From Prorocentrum cordatum (taxonomy: Eukaryota; Sar; Dinophyceae; Prorocentrales; Prorocentraceae): DNA of 64,000 nt. The stretch is from NCBI GenBank assembly GCA_963575745.1, contig CAUYUJ010001336.1:167501-231500 (forward strand). Reading direction: 5' to 3'. Both the position numbers and the translations under genes were made by a program. The notes under the pieces were generated by a model. That model was given only the letters and a program-made list of their open reading frames with translations. It made no database searches and had not been told where the DNA came from. This document shows, piece after piece, positions 28,625 to 39,600 of this stretch. Positions within the stretch are counted from its first letter, which is position 1, and the number at the start of each line of letters is the position of its first letter.

Positions 28625-29485
28625 ACAGCGTTTTGTAGCCCCGTAGGGAGCTCCACCGAAGGCCCCAGTGCCACCGCCCAAGGCCCCAGTGCCACCGCCC
28701 GCAGGCGTTACCCACACCCATTTCGGCAGACACCTCACACGTTTCGTGGCCGCATAGGGAGCTCCACCGAGGGCCTTAGTGCCACCGCCCGCATACGCCA
28801 CCCACACCCATAACGGCGCACTCCTCACACGTTTCGTGCCCGCATAGGGATTTCCACCGAAGGCCACAGTGCCACCGCCCGCATGCGTCATCCACACCCA
28901 TTTCGGAACACCACTCACACGTTTCGTTGCCCCATAGGGAGCTCCAACGGAGGCCCGCCCGCATCCGTCACCCACACCAATTTCGTCATACCCCTCACAC
29001 GTTTCGTGGCCACATAGGGAGCTCCAACGAAGGCCTCAGTGCCACCGCCCGCATGCGTCACGCACGCCCATTCCTGCACACCCTGCACGCGTGTCGTGGC
29101 CCCAAGGGGGGTTTCACCGACGGCCCCAGTGCCACCGCCCGCATGCGTCTCCCACACCCTTTCGTCACACCCCTCACACGTTTCGTGGCCCCATAGGGAG
29201 CTCCAACGAAGGCCTCGGTGCCACCGCCTACATGCGTCACCCACGCACATTCCGGCACGCCCCTCACGCGTTTCGTGCCACATAGGGAGCTCCACCGAAG
29301 GCGCCAGTGGCTGCGTTCGCATGCGCCCACCGTGCCCATTTCGGCAGACCCCGCACACGTTCAGTGGCCGGGAATTCCACCGACGGCCCAAGTGGCTGCT
29401 CTCGCATGCGCCCACCGGACAATTGTTGGCACAGTCCTCACATGTTTCGTGGCCGTATAGGGAGCTCCTACGAATGCGGTGCATA
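28625..29485. repeat. About 89-90-bp minisatellite encoding an open 30-residue period
   Basis: Ten units, each marked by CATAGGGAGCTCCA or a variant followed by GTGCCACCGCCCGCA, are spaced mostly 84-91 bp apart. The first spacing is longer because of an internal 22-bp duplication. Because most units are multiples of three, minus-strand frames stay open and repeat peptides such as GATKRVRGVPKWVWVTHAGG. I regard these frames as a by-product, since no start, domain or flanking coding sequence supports a protein. Confidence 0.8.
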
Positions 29486-29539
29486 CAACGACGGTACTAC
29501 CAACTGCATATGGTTGTGTCCTTCCCCAGGCTAGTTTTC

Positions 29540-29935
29540 AATGTGTTTCTATCGGCCCAAGAGGCCCGCCCCCAAGATTGTTCAAGAAGGTTCCAAGATG
29601 ACCTCCAAGAGGGCCTCGAGAGGCAGACATCGTTTCATTCCCTTCTTGGGAAACGTGCATGTTTAGCTGATTCTCTTCTTTGGTGCTCACCGTCCAGGGC
29701 GACCACACAGGCCCCCGAAACGGCCCAGGAAGCGTTCAATCGGGCCCCAAGATTGTCTCAGAGGGCCCCAGGACTCCGCAAGAAGCCACGAAGACGGCCC
29801 AACGAGGCCCCGAAAATGCCCCAAGAGGGGGGACACGGACTGGCTTCTCGAGCCATCCGTCCCAAGATGATCCTGAGATCGCCAAGAAGACCCCGAAAGG
29901 CCCCCAACTGGCCTCGGTAGATTCGTCAATCGTGT
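29540..29935 (-). repeat. 12-nt modular satellite block
   Basis: Degenerate GGGCCGTCTTGG-type units on the minus strand, split by an AT-richer spacer at about 29625-29690. Confidence 0.65.
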
Positions 29936-30137
29936 GATTTGACTTAACGACCAGGCGCTGGTCGTACGCTGGGAAGCTGCCCATTAGGATCAAAGGAACA
30001 TCCTAGCTCTAAATGTGTGACCCATGGCCAATTCGGTCACCAACCGAGCTTGTCAAAATACACGACTGAAGTTAGGGGATGTGGATTGTAGAGAACATCA
30101 AGTGCTGACCTTTTTGTGAAGAGTACCCGCCAGTTTC

Positions 30138-31136
30138 ATGACAAGCCAAGCGCCGACCCCTGCATGTGTGCACAGCGGCTCACCAAGAGCAGAGACCACT
30201 GTGGGCTCCCACGCTGACACGGCAAGCAGCAATACGCCAACGCAGTGGTTGCGCAGTGGCCCTCTCCCGAAGAGCTTGGTGGAGCAAGGCTGTAATTACG
30301 CACCGCGGCTGCACATGGTCCAATGGCGTAAAGGCACAAACGTGGCCCTTGATGTCCAAGTGGCTCGAGATTTGGCAGCAGCAGATGATGCGCCCTACGA
30401 CTGGTGCTCTCAGGCAGAGGCGGCGACAGCGCCGTCGACGACGAAAGGTCCGTTCTATGCGCGTGCGCGAGACACTCCGTTCCATGTGCACGTGTTGGAG
30501 CTGGAGCAGGTCGCCATGCTTCTTTATTCTGCCTTGGTGTGCGTGCACCAGGATGCTTCATCACGTGCATCGGGTCGTCGCAGTGCGCGGCGCCTGTGGG
30601 AAGAGGTCTTCCGCTTGGCGGTGCCAGCATTGCCTACCTGGCCATGGGATTCTGCCGCCGATGAGTTGCTCGATCGTGTGGACGCAGTTGCTCGAGATCT
30701 GCGCAATGCGCAGCAAGGGTTGGTAAAGGCTGTTGGAAAGGCCAACCGTGCTGCCGCACGCGTGGAGCACCAAGCTGACGAGCCGAACTCACAGGAGCGG
30801 GCCTCTGCCTGGAAGGAGCGCGTTCTGGAGCGGCAGCAGCGCGTACAGATGGTTGCAGCTGAGCTCGACACGGTGCAGAGAGCGATGGCAGCGTTGCCTC
30901 CGTGTGTGACACGCGTCGTGCGCGAGGCGGAGGTATGCGCGGCACGAGCCGCGACGGCAGAGCGAGGCACGTATGCGTTGTTGTCAGGTGAGCCTATGGC
31001 GCAAGGTGGAACGTTGCCACTGATGCTCTCACTTGAGCCCACTCGGCTCCGCGGCGCTCATTGGGAGTTTGAGCTCGCCGCCTTCGACCCCGCGGCTCGC
31101 GTGGGTGTGCTCGTGGCTGGTTTTGCGTGGGACTGA
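30138..31136 (+). CDS. Hypothetical protein, single exon, 332 residues
   Basis: An ATG-started frame of 332 codons has balanced composition, unlike the low-complexity frames nearby. Residues 1-60 are Ser/Thr-rich and probably disordered. A hydrophobic helix (HVLELEQVAMLLYSALVCVH) lies at about 116-135. Residues 170-265 are Ala/Arg/Glu-rich helix with heptad character (ADELLDRVDAVARDLRNAQQ and ERVLERQQRVQMVAAELDTV), likely a coiled coil. The C-terminus (LRGAHWEFELAAFDPAARVG onwards) looks beta-like. There is no signal peptide or known motif, and the family is not recognised. Dinoflagellate genes often lack clear promoters, and none is seen. It could be a host gene, a retrogene, or an ORF1-like protein of an element. 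A spurious frame is less likely at this length and composition. Confidence 0.5.
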   Translation: MTSQAPTPACVHSGSPRAETTVGSHADTASSNTPTQWLRSGPLPKSLVEQGCNYAPRLHMVQWRKGTNVALDVQVARDLAAADDAPYDWCSQAEAATAPSTTKGPFYARARDTPFHVHVLELEQVAMLLYSALVCVHQDASSRASGRRSARRLWEEVFRLAVPALPTWPWDSAADELLDRVDAVARDLRNAQQGLVKAVGKANRAAARVEHQADEPNSQERASAWKERVLERQQRVQMVAAELDTVQRAMAALPPCVTRVVREAEVCAARAATAERGTYALLSGEPMAQGGTLPLMLSLEPTRLRGAHWEFELAAFDPAARVGVLVAGFAWD

Positions 31137-31690
31137 GCAACTGAGCCATACACGCGATCAATCCTCATACGTGCCAGGTCTCAGTTCGATGCTGGATCGC
31201 TTTAGCATTGTCCTCTGATGGTAACGACTTTGTTTGCTTCGGATCACCGCTTGAATGCGTCAGTACTTCGCAGTCCCGACGCAGCGGTCCTCTCTTCTGT
31301 ATAGTTATCACATTGCATTCGATCAATAGCATCATGCCAGGAGTCGTGGTACCTTTCACATGCGTGACCGAAGCACCCTGTATTCGTACCTCGGACGGAT
31401 TGCCAGTCGTGTCACTTAATTCCACGATTGCTGGGCAGTGGCAGGTATAATCAATGGTTTCAGTTCCACCTTGGATTCCCACCTGGGACCACTTCGCATA
31501 TCTTGCAGACCGTATTCCATATCTTTCCCATTGCAGCTACACATCCTCGCCGAGGAGTATGTAGGATAACCAGTCCAAGTATAAGAAGGTAGACGCTGAG
31601 GCGGATGCTGAGGATGATTCGGAGGAGGATGCCCAACCAGGTCCCGCACGTGTCATCCTCGAAGGCTAATGCCAAGACGCTTGAGCTTGT
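31137..31690. other. No gene recognised
   Basis: Near-even base composition with only short frames. This may hold the 3' region of the preceding gene. No polyadenylation or terminator motif can be claimed. Confidence 0.4.
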
Positions 31691-31985
31691 CTGGGGAATC
31701 ACGGCTGCCCCTGCACTGGTTCCTAGGACCAGTGCCAGACGGCCCCAAAGGGGTTCCGAGGCGGCCAAAAGAGGCCCCCGACGAGGACCCACGACGAACC
31801 AGGAGGGCCACCAGAGAGGCCCCCTGGAGGCCGAGACCACCAGCCAGGTTCCAATGGTCCTCCATGACGCCCCCCATACGCCACAGGAAAGCCCTTAGAG
31901 GCCCCCAGAGATCCCTCACAGGCTTCCAAGAAGGTCCCGGAGGCTTCCCAAGAGACCCCGAGGAACCTCGTCCAAAAGTTTGATC
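31691..31985 (-). repeat. 12-nt modular satellite fragment
   Basis: Units of the GGGCCTCTTGG type on the minus strand. The block is short and more diverged than others. Confidence 0.55.
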
Positions 31986-32855
31986 CCCTTCGGTTCCACG
32001 ATACATTCCTCCTCTCTCCCTCCTTTCCCCTCCCATCAGCCTTTCTCCCACTGGTTTGTTCAGGAATCGAGCGTTAGGCGGCCGTTCGGGACGATTCGGC
32101 CCGGGGGGAGGAGGGAGGACAAGGGGATGCCCAGGATTGCTTCACATGCGCTCAATCACAGCGCCATGCATTGCACTAGAACCTAGGCGCGCGCGAAGCC
32201 CGCGTGGCTCCAGTTCTCTGAAGATGGTTGCGTGAAGAATTGCAACGGGCAGAGGAAAACAGTCGAAACTGGTACGCGAACTTTGAGAACCTGGCGGAAC
32301 CCGATTCAGAGACAAGTCGTGTTGTGGAGAAGCCTCACGCGAAACTCTAGATCCCGATGCTGGTTCGACCAAGCAAAGCAGCAGTGAACGAACGGGAACT
32401 GCGGAAACAGCCGCCGCATTTTAGGGAGCAGTCCGAAACCGCGGGGGAGCCCACTCGTTTTGAAGAAGATTGCGACAGCACCATCGGAACAAAGTGATCG
32501 AACTCGCCTACGGCGAAGCACAGCCGCCCCCTGCCCTTTTGTTGGAAGCGCCTGTGTGGCCCACAGCTGGGCTGTAGCTTGGCCAAGCTATCGGGCCAAT
32601 TGTTCCCCGAGTCGGTTTGGAAAGCCTTCGGGGAACGCGTGGGGGGAGCAAGGGGAGGAGGATCAGGAGAGGGAGGAGGATGATGAATAAGGCGAGGATG
32701 ATGATGATCGTGACATCGTCAAATGTTGTCGCCTTGTTCGATACGAACGTAGGGTGAGAGCTTGGCCAAGAGGAAACGTATCTGTGACCCAACGTGGTAG
32801 CTAGAGCTTGGCTTAGAGATTGGACCACGTGTTCCCCGATTTGGTCAGGAGGGCA
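31986..32855. other. No gene recognised; includes an eroded GCGC hairpin
   Basis: An eroded hairpin of the ACTAGAACC family lies at 32175-32217, with CGCGCGC and GCGTG arms. The remainder is mixed, with a GGAGGA-rich tract at about 32640-32690. Confidence 0.45.
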
Positions 32856-32955
32856 TTTGGGGAACGCTCGTGGGAGGAGGATGAGGATGAGGAGGAGAGG
32901 CAGGAGGAGCAGGAGGAGGAGCAGGAGGAGGAGCAGCAGGAGGAGGAGGAGGAGG
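32856..32955 (+). repeat. AGG-rich array
   Basis: Degenerate (AGG)n with AGC interruptions, directly preceding a satellite block. Confidence 0.75.
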
Positions 32956-34010
32956 GCTCTTGGGAGCCTCTTGGGGTACTCTTGGGGCTTCCTGGGAGCT
33001 TCATTGGGGTCTCTTGGAGGCCTCTTGGGGGCCTCCTTGGGCCTATTGGGGCATTTGGGAACTTCTTGGGGGCCTCTCTGGCTGTCCGAGGGCGTTCCTG
33101 ACCCTTCTGACGCCGTCGGAACCCGTCTTGGGGGCCTCTCTGAACCGATTCGGGGCCCTCTTGCGGCGCTTCGGGGCCGTCTTGGAGGCCATCTTGGGCG
33201 TCTTGAAGCCCTCTTGAGGCCGTCTTGGGAGCTTCTGGGGCCGTCATGGGGCCATCTTGGAGGCCTCTTGGGCGATTTTTGGGCGACCTTTGGGGCCTCT
33301 TGGGCCGCCTTGAACCATCGAAAGGCCGAAGAGGCGCAAATGCACAAATCCTTCAAACTCTTTTAACCAAAGCAAACTATGTTGGCCTCTGCGGGTCCTC
33401 CTAAAACCTCTTGTGGGCCTCTTGGACCGTCTTCGACGCTTCTCAGGGGCTTCTTGGGCCGTCTTGGGCCGTCTTGTACGCTCCTTGGGCGGACTTCGAA
33501 GTATCTTGGGCCTTGTTGGGGCGTCTTGGAGGCCATCCTGGGTTCTCTTGGGCCGTCTTGGAAGGCCTCTTGGGCCATATTGGGGCCCTCTTGGGGCCCT
33601 CTCGGAGCCGTCTTCGGGGCCTCTCGGGCCGTCCTGAGGACATCGTGGAGGCCCCTTGGGCGCTCTGGGGCTTATATTGGGGGCCTCTTGTGCCGTCTTG
33701 GGCCGTCGGAAGGCCAAAAGGGAGCAACTACGAAAATCGATCAGAAACCTACGGACAATCAATGAGTTTCACGTCTTCGGGCCCTCCTTGAGGACCTCTC
33801 GGATGCCTCTGGAGCCGTCTTGGAGGCCTCTTGGGCACCTCTTGGGCCGTCTTGGGCTGTCTTGGAGGCTTTCTTGGGCGGATTTGGAGGCATCTTGGAT
33901 CCTCTTGGGCTGTCTTGGAAGCAATATTCTACCATGTTGGGCGAATTTCGAGAGCATCTCGAGCCAGCTGAGCCGTCTTAGAAGCGATGTTGGGCCATCT
34001 TGGAGCGAGA
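32956..34010 (+). repeat. Large 12-nt modular satellite block with two spacers
   Basis: Two array-spacer modules in plus orientation. Degenerate units near GGGGCCTCTTGG and GGGCCGTCTTGG repeat roughly every 12 bases. Spacers at about 33310-33388 and 33705-33782 are AT-richer. The second ends CAATGAGTTTCACG, resembling spacers elsewhere (CAATGA then T-rich). The long Leu/Gly/Trp frames here are artefacts. Confidence 0.8.
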
Positions 34011-34332
34011 AAGGGATCGACAAGTACATTTTCGGCACCCTTCTGGGTGACCGGTGGGACGGGCCGAAGACACAGTGGAGAGTTCTTTCAGAAAAAGAAC
34101 CAACACCAAACTAGCGGGGTCCAGGACGCTGGGCACCCCTGTGGCGAGACCGCAGTGGGCGGCGGATCGGTGAACGCCAGTGGAATAGTTTGTAGGTGTA
34201 GCGCTTCACTGGAGAGAGCATGTCGTTGACGCACGCTCCTTGTGCAATCTCCTTGCGGACATCTCGGGATGGCCCCTGCCCTGTTGGAAGCCCCCCACGT
34301 GGCGGTCCCTTGGCCGAAAACTGCTTGCATCA
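34011..34332. other. No gene recognised
   Basis: Mixed sequence with short frames only. Confidence 0.4.
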
Positions 34333-34483
34333 GAGGAGGGCAGGTTGAGACAACGGTAGTTGGCCTTCGGGGGGGGGCACTCGTCACCACGGCTGGATGT
34401 GTCTCGGACAACTGGTGCGTCTCGACCACGGAAGATGTTCGGGGACCGATGTTGAGCCGCCGTTGTCTCAACTCGCCCTCCTC
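34333..34483. mobile_element. Inverted-repeat element with 24-bp arms
   Basis: Positions 34333-34356 and 34460-34483 are inverted repeats with two mismatches (GAGGAGGGC and GAGTTGAGACAACGG portions). The 151-bp sequence has no coding capacity. No second copy is seen in the window and no target duplication is clear, so a mobile origin is only suggested. Confidence 0.45.
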
Positions 34484-34822
34484 GGAATTCCAGAAACCGT
34501 GAGCGTCCGAACGTTAGCCGTTGCTGCTTCTCTGCGTCGCCACGGCTCCGAGGGAGCGCCGCTCAGCGGGGCGGCGGCCGCGCGCCCACGATGTGGCGCC
34601 GCGGCCTGCGCGCTGGCCGCGGCCGCCCGGCCCGGGGCCGTGCGGCGGCGGCGGCCGGAGCGGCGGCGGCCTGGCTCGGGGTCTCTCTGGGCGGGGGGGC
34701 CGCCCACCCCGCTGCTCCCGCTGCTCCTGCTACCCCCTTCCCGCCTTCTCCCTCCTCCCTTACGTTCTGCCGGAACCTCCGAGTAGCACCTCCCCCTCTT
34801 CCTCCTCCTCCATCTCTTCCTC

Positions 34823-34864
<42 letters not shown>

Positions 34865-35880
34865 GATCTGATTCCTGATTCCTGTTGCCGTTCGAAGTCT
34901 CCGATTGCCGACCCCCCCCCCCCGAGACGGTCGGCCTTGGGTGGGTGGTCAAGCGAAAGCTTGGTGGCGATAGCCACTGGCCGTGGGGAGAAGATTGATT
35001 ATGTAAACGCAGAGCGACAGACGTGGAGCGAGGAGGAAGGACGGGGAGAGGCATACAACCAACAAGTCATAACATCAGGAGAAGGGATACAACAGAGAGG
35101 TTGGGTGGGGTGACAGACGGCGTGGCGCTGTGCGGCAGCGTGGCGCGTGGGGGGCACGCAGGGCCCGTCGTGGAAGAGGCCCTCCTCCCTTCGGGTCCCC
35201 TGGCCATTGGGGGCCAGAGCCCTGGGGGGCGCCCCGGGGCCCCCTCCGTAGAGGTGCCCTGCTTTGTCAAAGGATCCTCTCTCCTGATTTGTCGGCTTAT
35301 TCCCGCCTTCAACGGCTTGGACGTTTCGGGCATACCTCATTCATCATTTCACTCAAAGGTGGAGGTAGGGAGGGGCTGAGAGTTGGCAGACGCGTCACCT
35401 TGGTACCTTTGGCTGGCAGCGAAAGGTGCCGGATGCAGCTAGCTAGCAGCAGCCGGGTGCCGCGGTGGCTGGCAGGGTTGGAACGAGATAGGGGGTGAGG
35501 TGGAGGTGCGGTCGGCGAAGATCGCTGAACAGTTGGCGGGCACTGTGAGGACAGGGGCCGTTGTGGTCGGCAGCCGTGCAACGGGGTAGGAGGTGGAGGG
35601 GTGCTAGCAGAACGGGCGCCCTGTTCGCTGGGCCGCGGTGGGCGGCAGCCTACACGAAAATGATGGTAGAGAGGTGGAAGACGGGTGGGCAAGCCAGGGC
35701 CTAAAGTGTAGGTAGTAAGAGGCTGTTGGTGGTGGAAGTGGCGGCGTAGCGACGGTGGCGGCGTAGCGACTGCGGCGACGCCTCTCCACTCACCGGTGCG
35801 GAGGTCACAAGGGCCTCTCCTTCAGCTCACAGGAACCCCCAACAGACGTCCCCGGGGTCCAAGGTGGGATCCTTCGCTTG
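34484..35880. other. GC-rich noncoding with TCC tract
   Basis: GGC-rich sequence to about 34700, then a TCC/CTTCC array at about 34790-34868. After that comes GC-rich sequence with GGTGG-type words. No gene is supported. Confidence 0.45.
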
Positions 35881-36190
35881 TAAACAGGCGTAGGGTTCCC
35901 AACACATTGGCCCTGTGGCCGCCTGAGGGGCTTCCACCGAGCGGGAGGGAGGTTTGTGCCCTCGTAGAGAGTGGTGGCGGCCACACTCGCCAAAGGTGGA
36001 TGGCAGAAAGGCCTCACCCCCTGCACATAGGAAGCCCCCCGAAGCGGTCACCATCCCCATTGCTGGTATCCTCCCGTGCCTAGGCAGGAGTAGGGTACCC
36101 AGATCACGGGAGTGTTGGCCGCTTGGGCGTGCTCCACCGTGCTTGGGGGTGACTTACGCCATCCGTGGCGGCGGCACGCTGTGTGTTGTA
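35881..36190. repeat. Diverged approximately 200-bp tandem repeat
   Basis: GTAGGGTTCCCAACACATTGG with TTGGCCCTGTGGCCGC (about 35890) is echoed about 200 bp later by GTAGGGTACCCAGAT with GTTGGCCGCTTGGGC. Both are followed by CTTCCACCGA or CTCCACCGT. Confidence 0.5.
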
Positions 36191-36600
36191 CCCCCGTCCC
36201 AACCCTCGCCAAATCACCAACCCGATCCCCTGACGGTTGGCAGGCGGTTGGGGCAAGAGGTGGCACAGTTGGAGGGAGGAGGTAGTGTTTCCTCTGTACT
36301 GCAGTCTAGCTGTGGCACTGTGTCATCGTAGCTGTGTCAGTGCGTCATCGTAGCTGCAACACTGTTGGATGGCGCGCTGCCATCCGTCACGGCCGCCCGG
36401 GCCCTTGCCACGGCGGCCTGTGGTGAGTCCCGCCCTGCCCCCCGCCAAGTTTCCCATCCATCCCTCCGCCACAGGAGGCGGGGTGGAGAAGGTTGGCGAG
36501 GTGCGGCGGGGGGAACGGGACGACAAGGAAGCCAGGAGGGAGGGAGGGTTGGAGATTTGCGAGGCCGTCTCTCAGCACACGTCGGCTGTGGTAGCATAGC
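36191..36600. other. No gene recognised
   Basis: GC-rich sequence without a supported gene. A diverged pair of roughly 115-bp units, each with GCATAGCAT, spans about 36590-36780. Confidence 0.4.
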
Positions 36601-39600
36601 GCGGGGTGAGAATGCCCCTCGGGGACCCTCGCATAGCATATTCTCTACTGTTGCCGTTGACGTCTGCCGAGACTTTGCGTGACACGTCGGATGCGCGAGC
36701 ACAGCTGCGTGGGTGAAAAAACCTTTCGGGGGCCCACAGCATAGCATGTGTTCCTGGTGTTCTCGCTGACTGGGCCTGAGGAGCCACCTGCGGCTGCCGT
36801 CGAATGTGGGTCAGGAGGTGGTACGTCCAGTTGTGCTGCTGCCGACCGTGTCGGTGAGTGCGTGCCGTCGGGTACCGGAATAGTGCCGAGGTAAGGCGTC
36901 GGGAGGCAGCAGCTGGCGCGGGAGACTGTCTGCGTGGAGCAAGCTTGGATATAACTTGCAAATTGAGGTAGGCGCATTGAAGGGCCGCTGTAAGGCTGGT
37001 CCCGTCGGGAGGCGTTAAGCTCGTGATTGTAGGCACTCCGGGGGAGTTTCCTGATGTGCCGTAGGAGCGTCAGTCTGCAGGGGATGGCGATATTGTTTGC
37101 ACTCGACTTCCCAGGGTGGCCAGGGTGCGGATGCGTCCTCCAGGTTTGCATCCTTGTATGCGCCCTGGCTGTGGGTCTGGTTAGTGTCGTGCTGGCCCTT
37201 CGCTGTTACGACCGCCGTCGGCTGGTGATCGTTCGCCCGTGAGGCTCTCTGTCGGCTGATTATGGTTGTTGGTGCCGTCCATTCCCCGAGCGGCCGTCGT
37301 GATCGGGTCGATACCGCTGGACTTGATGAGTTCTTCAGTCGGTTTGGTCGATGCCGTCGGTGTTCATCTGTTGCGTCCTGGTGGCTCCTTTTGTCTGGTT
37401 GCACTCTTCCGACTGTGTCGGTTGGAATAGGTTCTGCGTGTCAGTCGCTTGTTAGGTCCTTGGTACGTCGGATGGTTTGTCGGGTCGCATTTCGATGTTG
37501 GGGTAAGCCAGGCTCGGTGCTTCTTGCTGGCGTGGCTGCCTGTTTGCGGCCGCTGCGTTTGGCGGTGCTTGTTGGATCAGACGCCGTTGCTGCCACGCTG
37601 CGAGTTTTACACAGGCTGGTGCCCACCTGTTAAAGCTTTGGAGCTACTTGCTCTGGTTCAGTTCTTCCTTCCGCGTTGGTTGTTCCTGCGCAGGTGGGTC
37701 TGATTGTCGTTGCGCGATTTGTCAGTCGGTTTGGCTGTCAGTCGTTGAATCGAGATTGACGTAGACAGGGTTGTGGTGCGCTTGTGGCTCGACTGCGTTT
37801 GAATGATCTCTTCCGGCGTAGTTATCTGGGTCGTCTGGTTTAGGAGTCGATTATCTTCTGCATTGTTGCTGTCGCAGTTGTGTTCGGCAAACGAATGAAT
37901 GGAAAGGGCGTCGGCATGGAGGTCGGGTTGTAGCGTATGGCCAGCTTGATGGACATGAGCATGCTCTGTCGTTAGACATTCATGACACGTGGCGTCGATA
38001 TGTCGTGTGAGCCTCCGTGTATCTTGTAGGCCAGCAGCATCGCAAGCTTGTGATTAGCCAACTGGGCGAGGTGAGTCTAGCGTTCGTTCCTGGAACATCC
38101 GAGCCTATCGTTGTCTGTTGTAGGGGAAGCCGTAGTTAATGACGCCTCCACATAGTACATGACTTGTTCGTACTCGAGCTGAATTTTGGGGTCTGGTGCG
38201 ATGTCCAGATCATAGGTGTTGCTCGTGCCGCTCACCTGCTCGAAGTAGTCCGACATGAGCTTGTGGGCATGTGTCTCAAAGTCCCTGGATTCACGGCTAT
38301 GTTGGCTGCTGGTGTTGATGATGTTGGTCAAGCGTTCGAGTAAGTCTTGGTGCCGCTCACTTACTCTGCTGCCCGATCTCAGTTTTGCTTTCGTCGGTCA
38401 CGTAGGTAGTGGGCCATCTCAGACAGCGTGCCTAAGTCGTGGATGCTGTTGGCGCTGGCCTTTCCCATCGGTTCTGCGGTAGAAGGCGTCGCTGTTGCAT
38501 CGGTAGTGGCACTGTCGGGTGCAGTTCGTGAGCGTCTTGGCGGAGTCGCTGGCGGTGGCTTCGACGGTACTTCTTGCGCTTGATTGTATTCGCGTGTCTA
38601 GTTCGACCTGTCCATTGTGTGGCCTCCTCCTTGGTCTGCGCTGTGCAACTGATGCGAATGCTGCTGATAGGTCAGTGGAGGTGCCTTGTACCTTGGCCCG
38701 CGTGCTGGTTCAAGGAGGTTGATGCTGTCGATTGGCGTTGGTGGTGCAGCCATCGGCCTCGGTGTGCACGGGTCTTGCTGGGCTGGTGGGATTGTCGCGT
38801 GGTTGTTGCTTGACCCTTCTTGATGGCCGTGCCCGGTCGGCTGTGTGGGTGTATAGACCGTCGTGTTTGCGGTGCGCGCGGTCGGGTGGACGGTCTGTTG
38901 GTTCCTGCTGCGGCTGAGAGGTCTGGATTTTTCCGATGATCCGTAGGACCCCCTCCTGTGTGGCCAGGTTGTCGCTCTCATTGCTAAGCAGCAAAGTCAG
39001 CAGGGATCCTTGTTGACTCTCAGGTCGTGGCCATTTCCACAATTTGGTCGTTGTCGAGAAATCCGATTGCAAACTTGCAGTTGCCCACGTCATTCCTGAA
39101 GTCTGGTTCGTTTTGGTATCGCTCGATGGTGGTTTCGAGGACCGAGATGTCTACGTAGTATGATCGTGCCTGTGGCTATAGAGATCTCGATCTTGGTCTC
39201 TGTGGAGGTGGTGGCGCCGATGGAGGTGGAGGCTGTGCGCGGTCCCGCGTGGCTCTGGGTGGGCACTGCAAGAAGTGCCGTTTGTCGTAAAAGCAGTCGT
39301 CGTTCTCGCATGACAAGGCTCGCTTCCATCCCGTGGCCAGTAACACGTTGCCTGGATCGTCCCACGTCATCTCCACGGTGTCCAAGTAGTAGTATTAGTA
39401 GTAGACCTAACGTTCCACACGTACCACCCTTCGCCATGGTATTTGTAGGCGACCCATGGGCGTGGTAGAGGCATTCGATGCTCTGGAGCCGTCGGCATCC
39501 CACTTGGCAATCTCGCTCTCAGCTGGGCTTGCGCCAGTGCGCGTTGGTCCCACGTGACGTAGTCCGGCTGGAAGAAGGGTAATGGAGGTCATGTCAGTTG

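Noticed and set aside
28625-29485. CRISPR-like array
   Set aside because: Units of about 90 bp vary throughout with no separate unique spacers. It is a minisatellite.
33363-33762. Leu/Gly/Trp/Ser-rich frames in satellite blocks
   Set aside because: A 12-nt period is a multiple of three, so frames stay open automatically.
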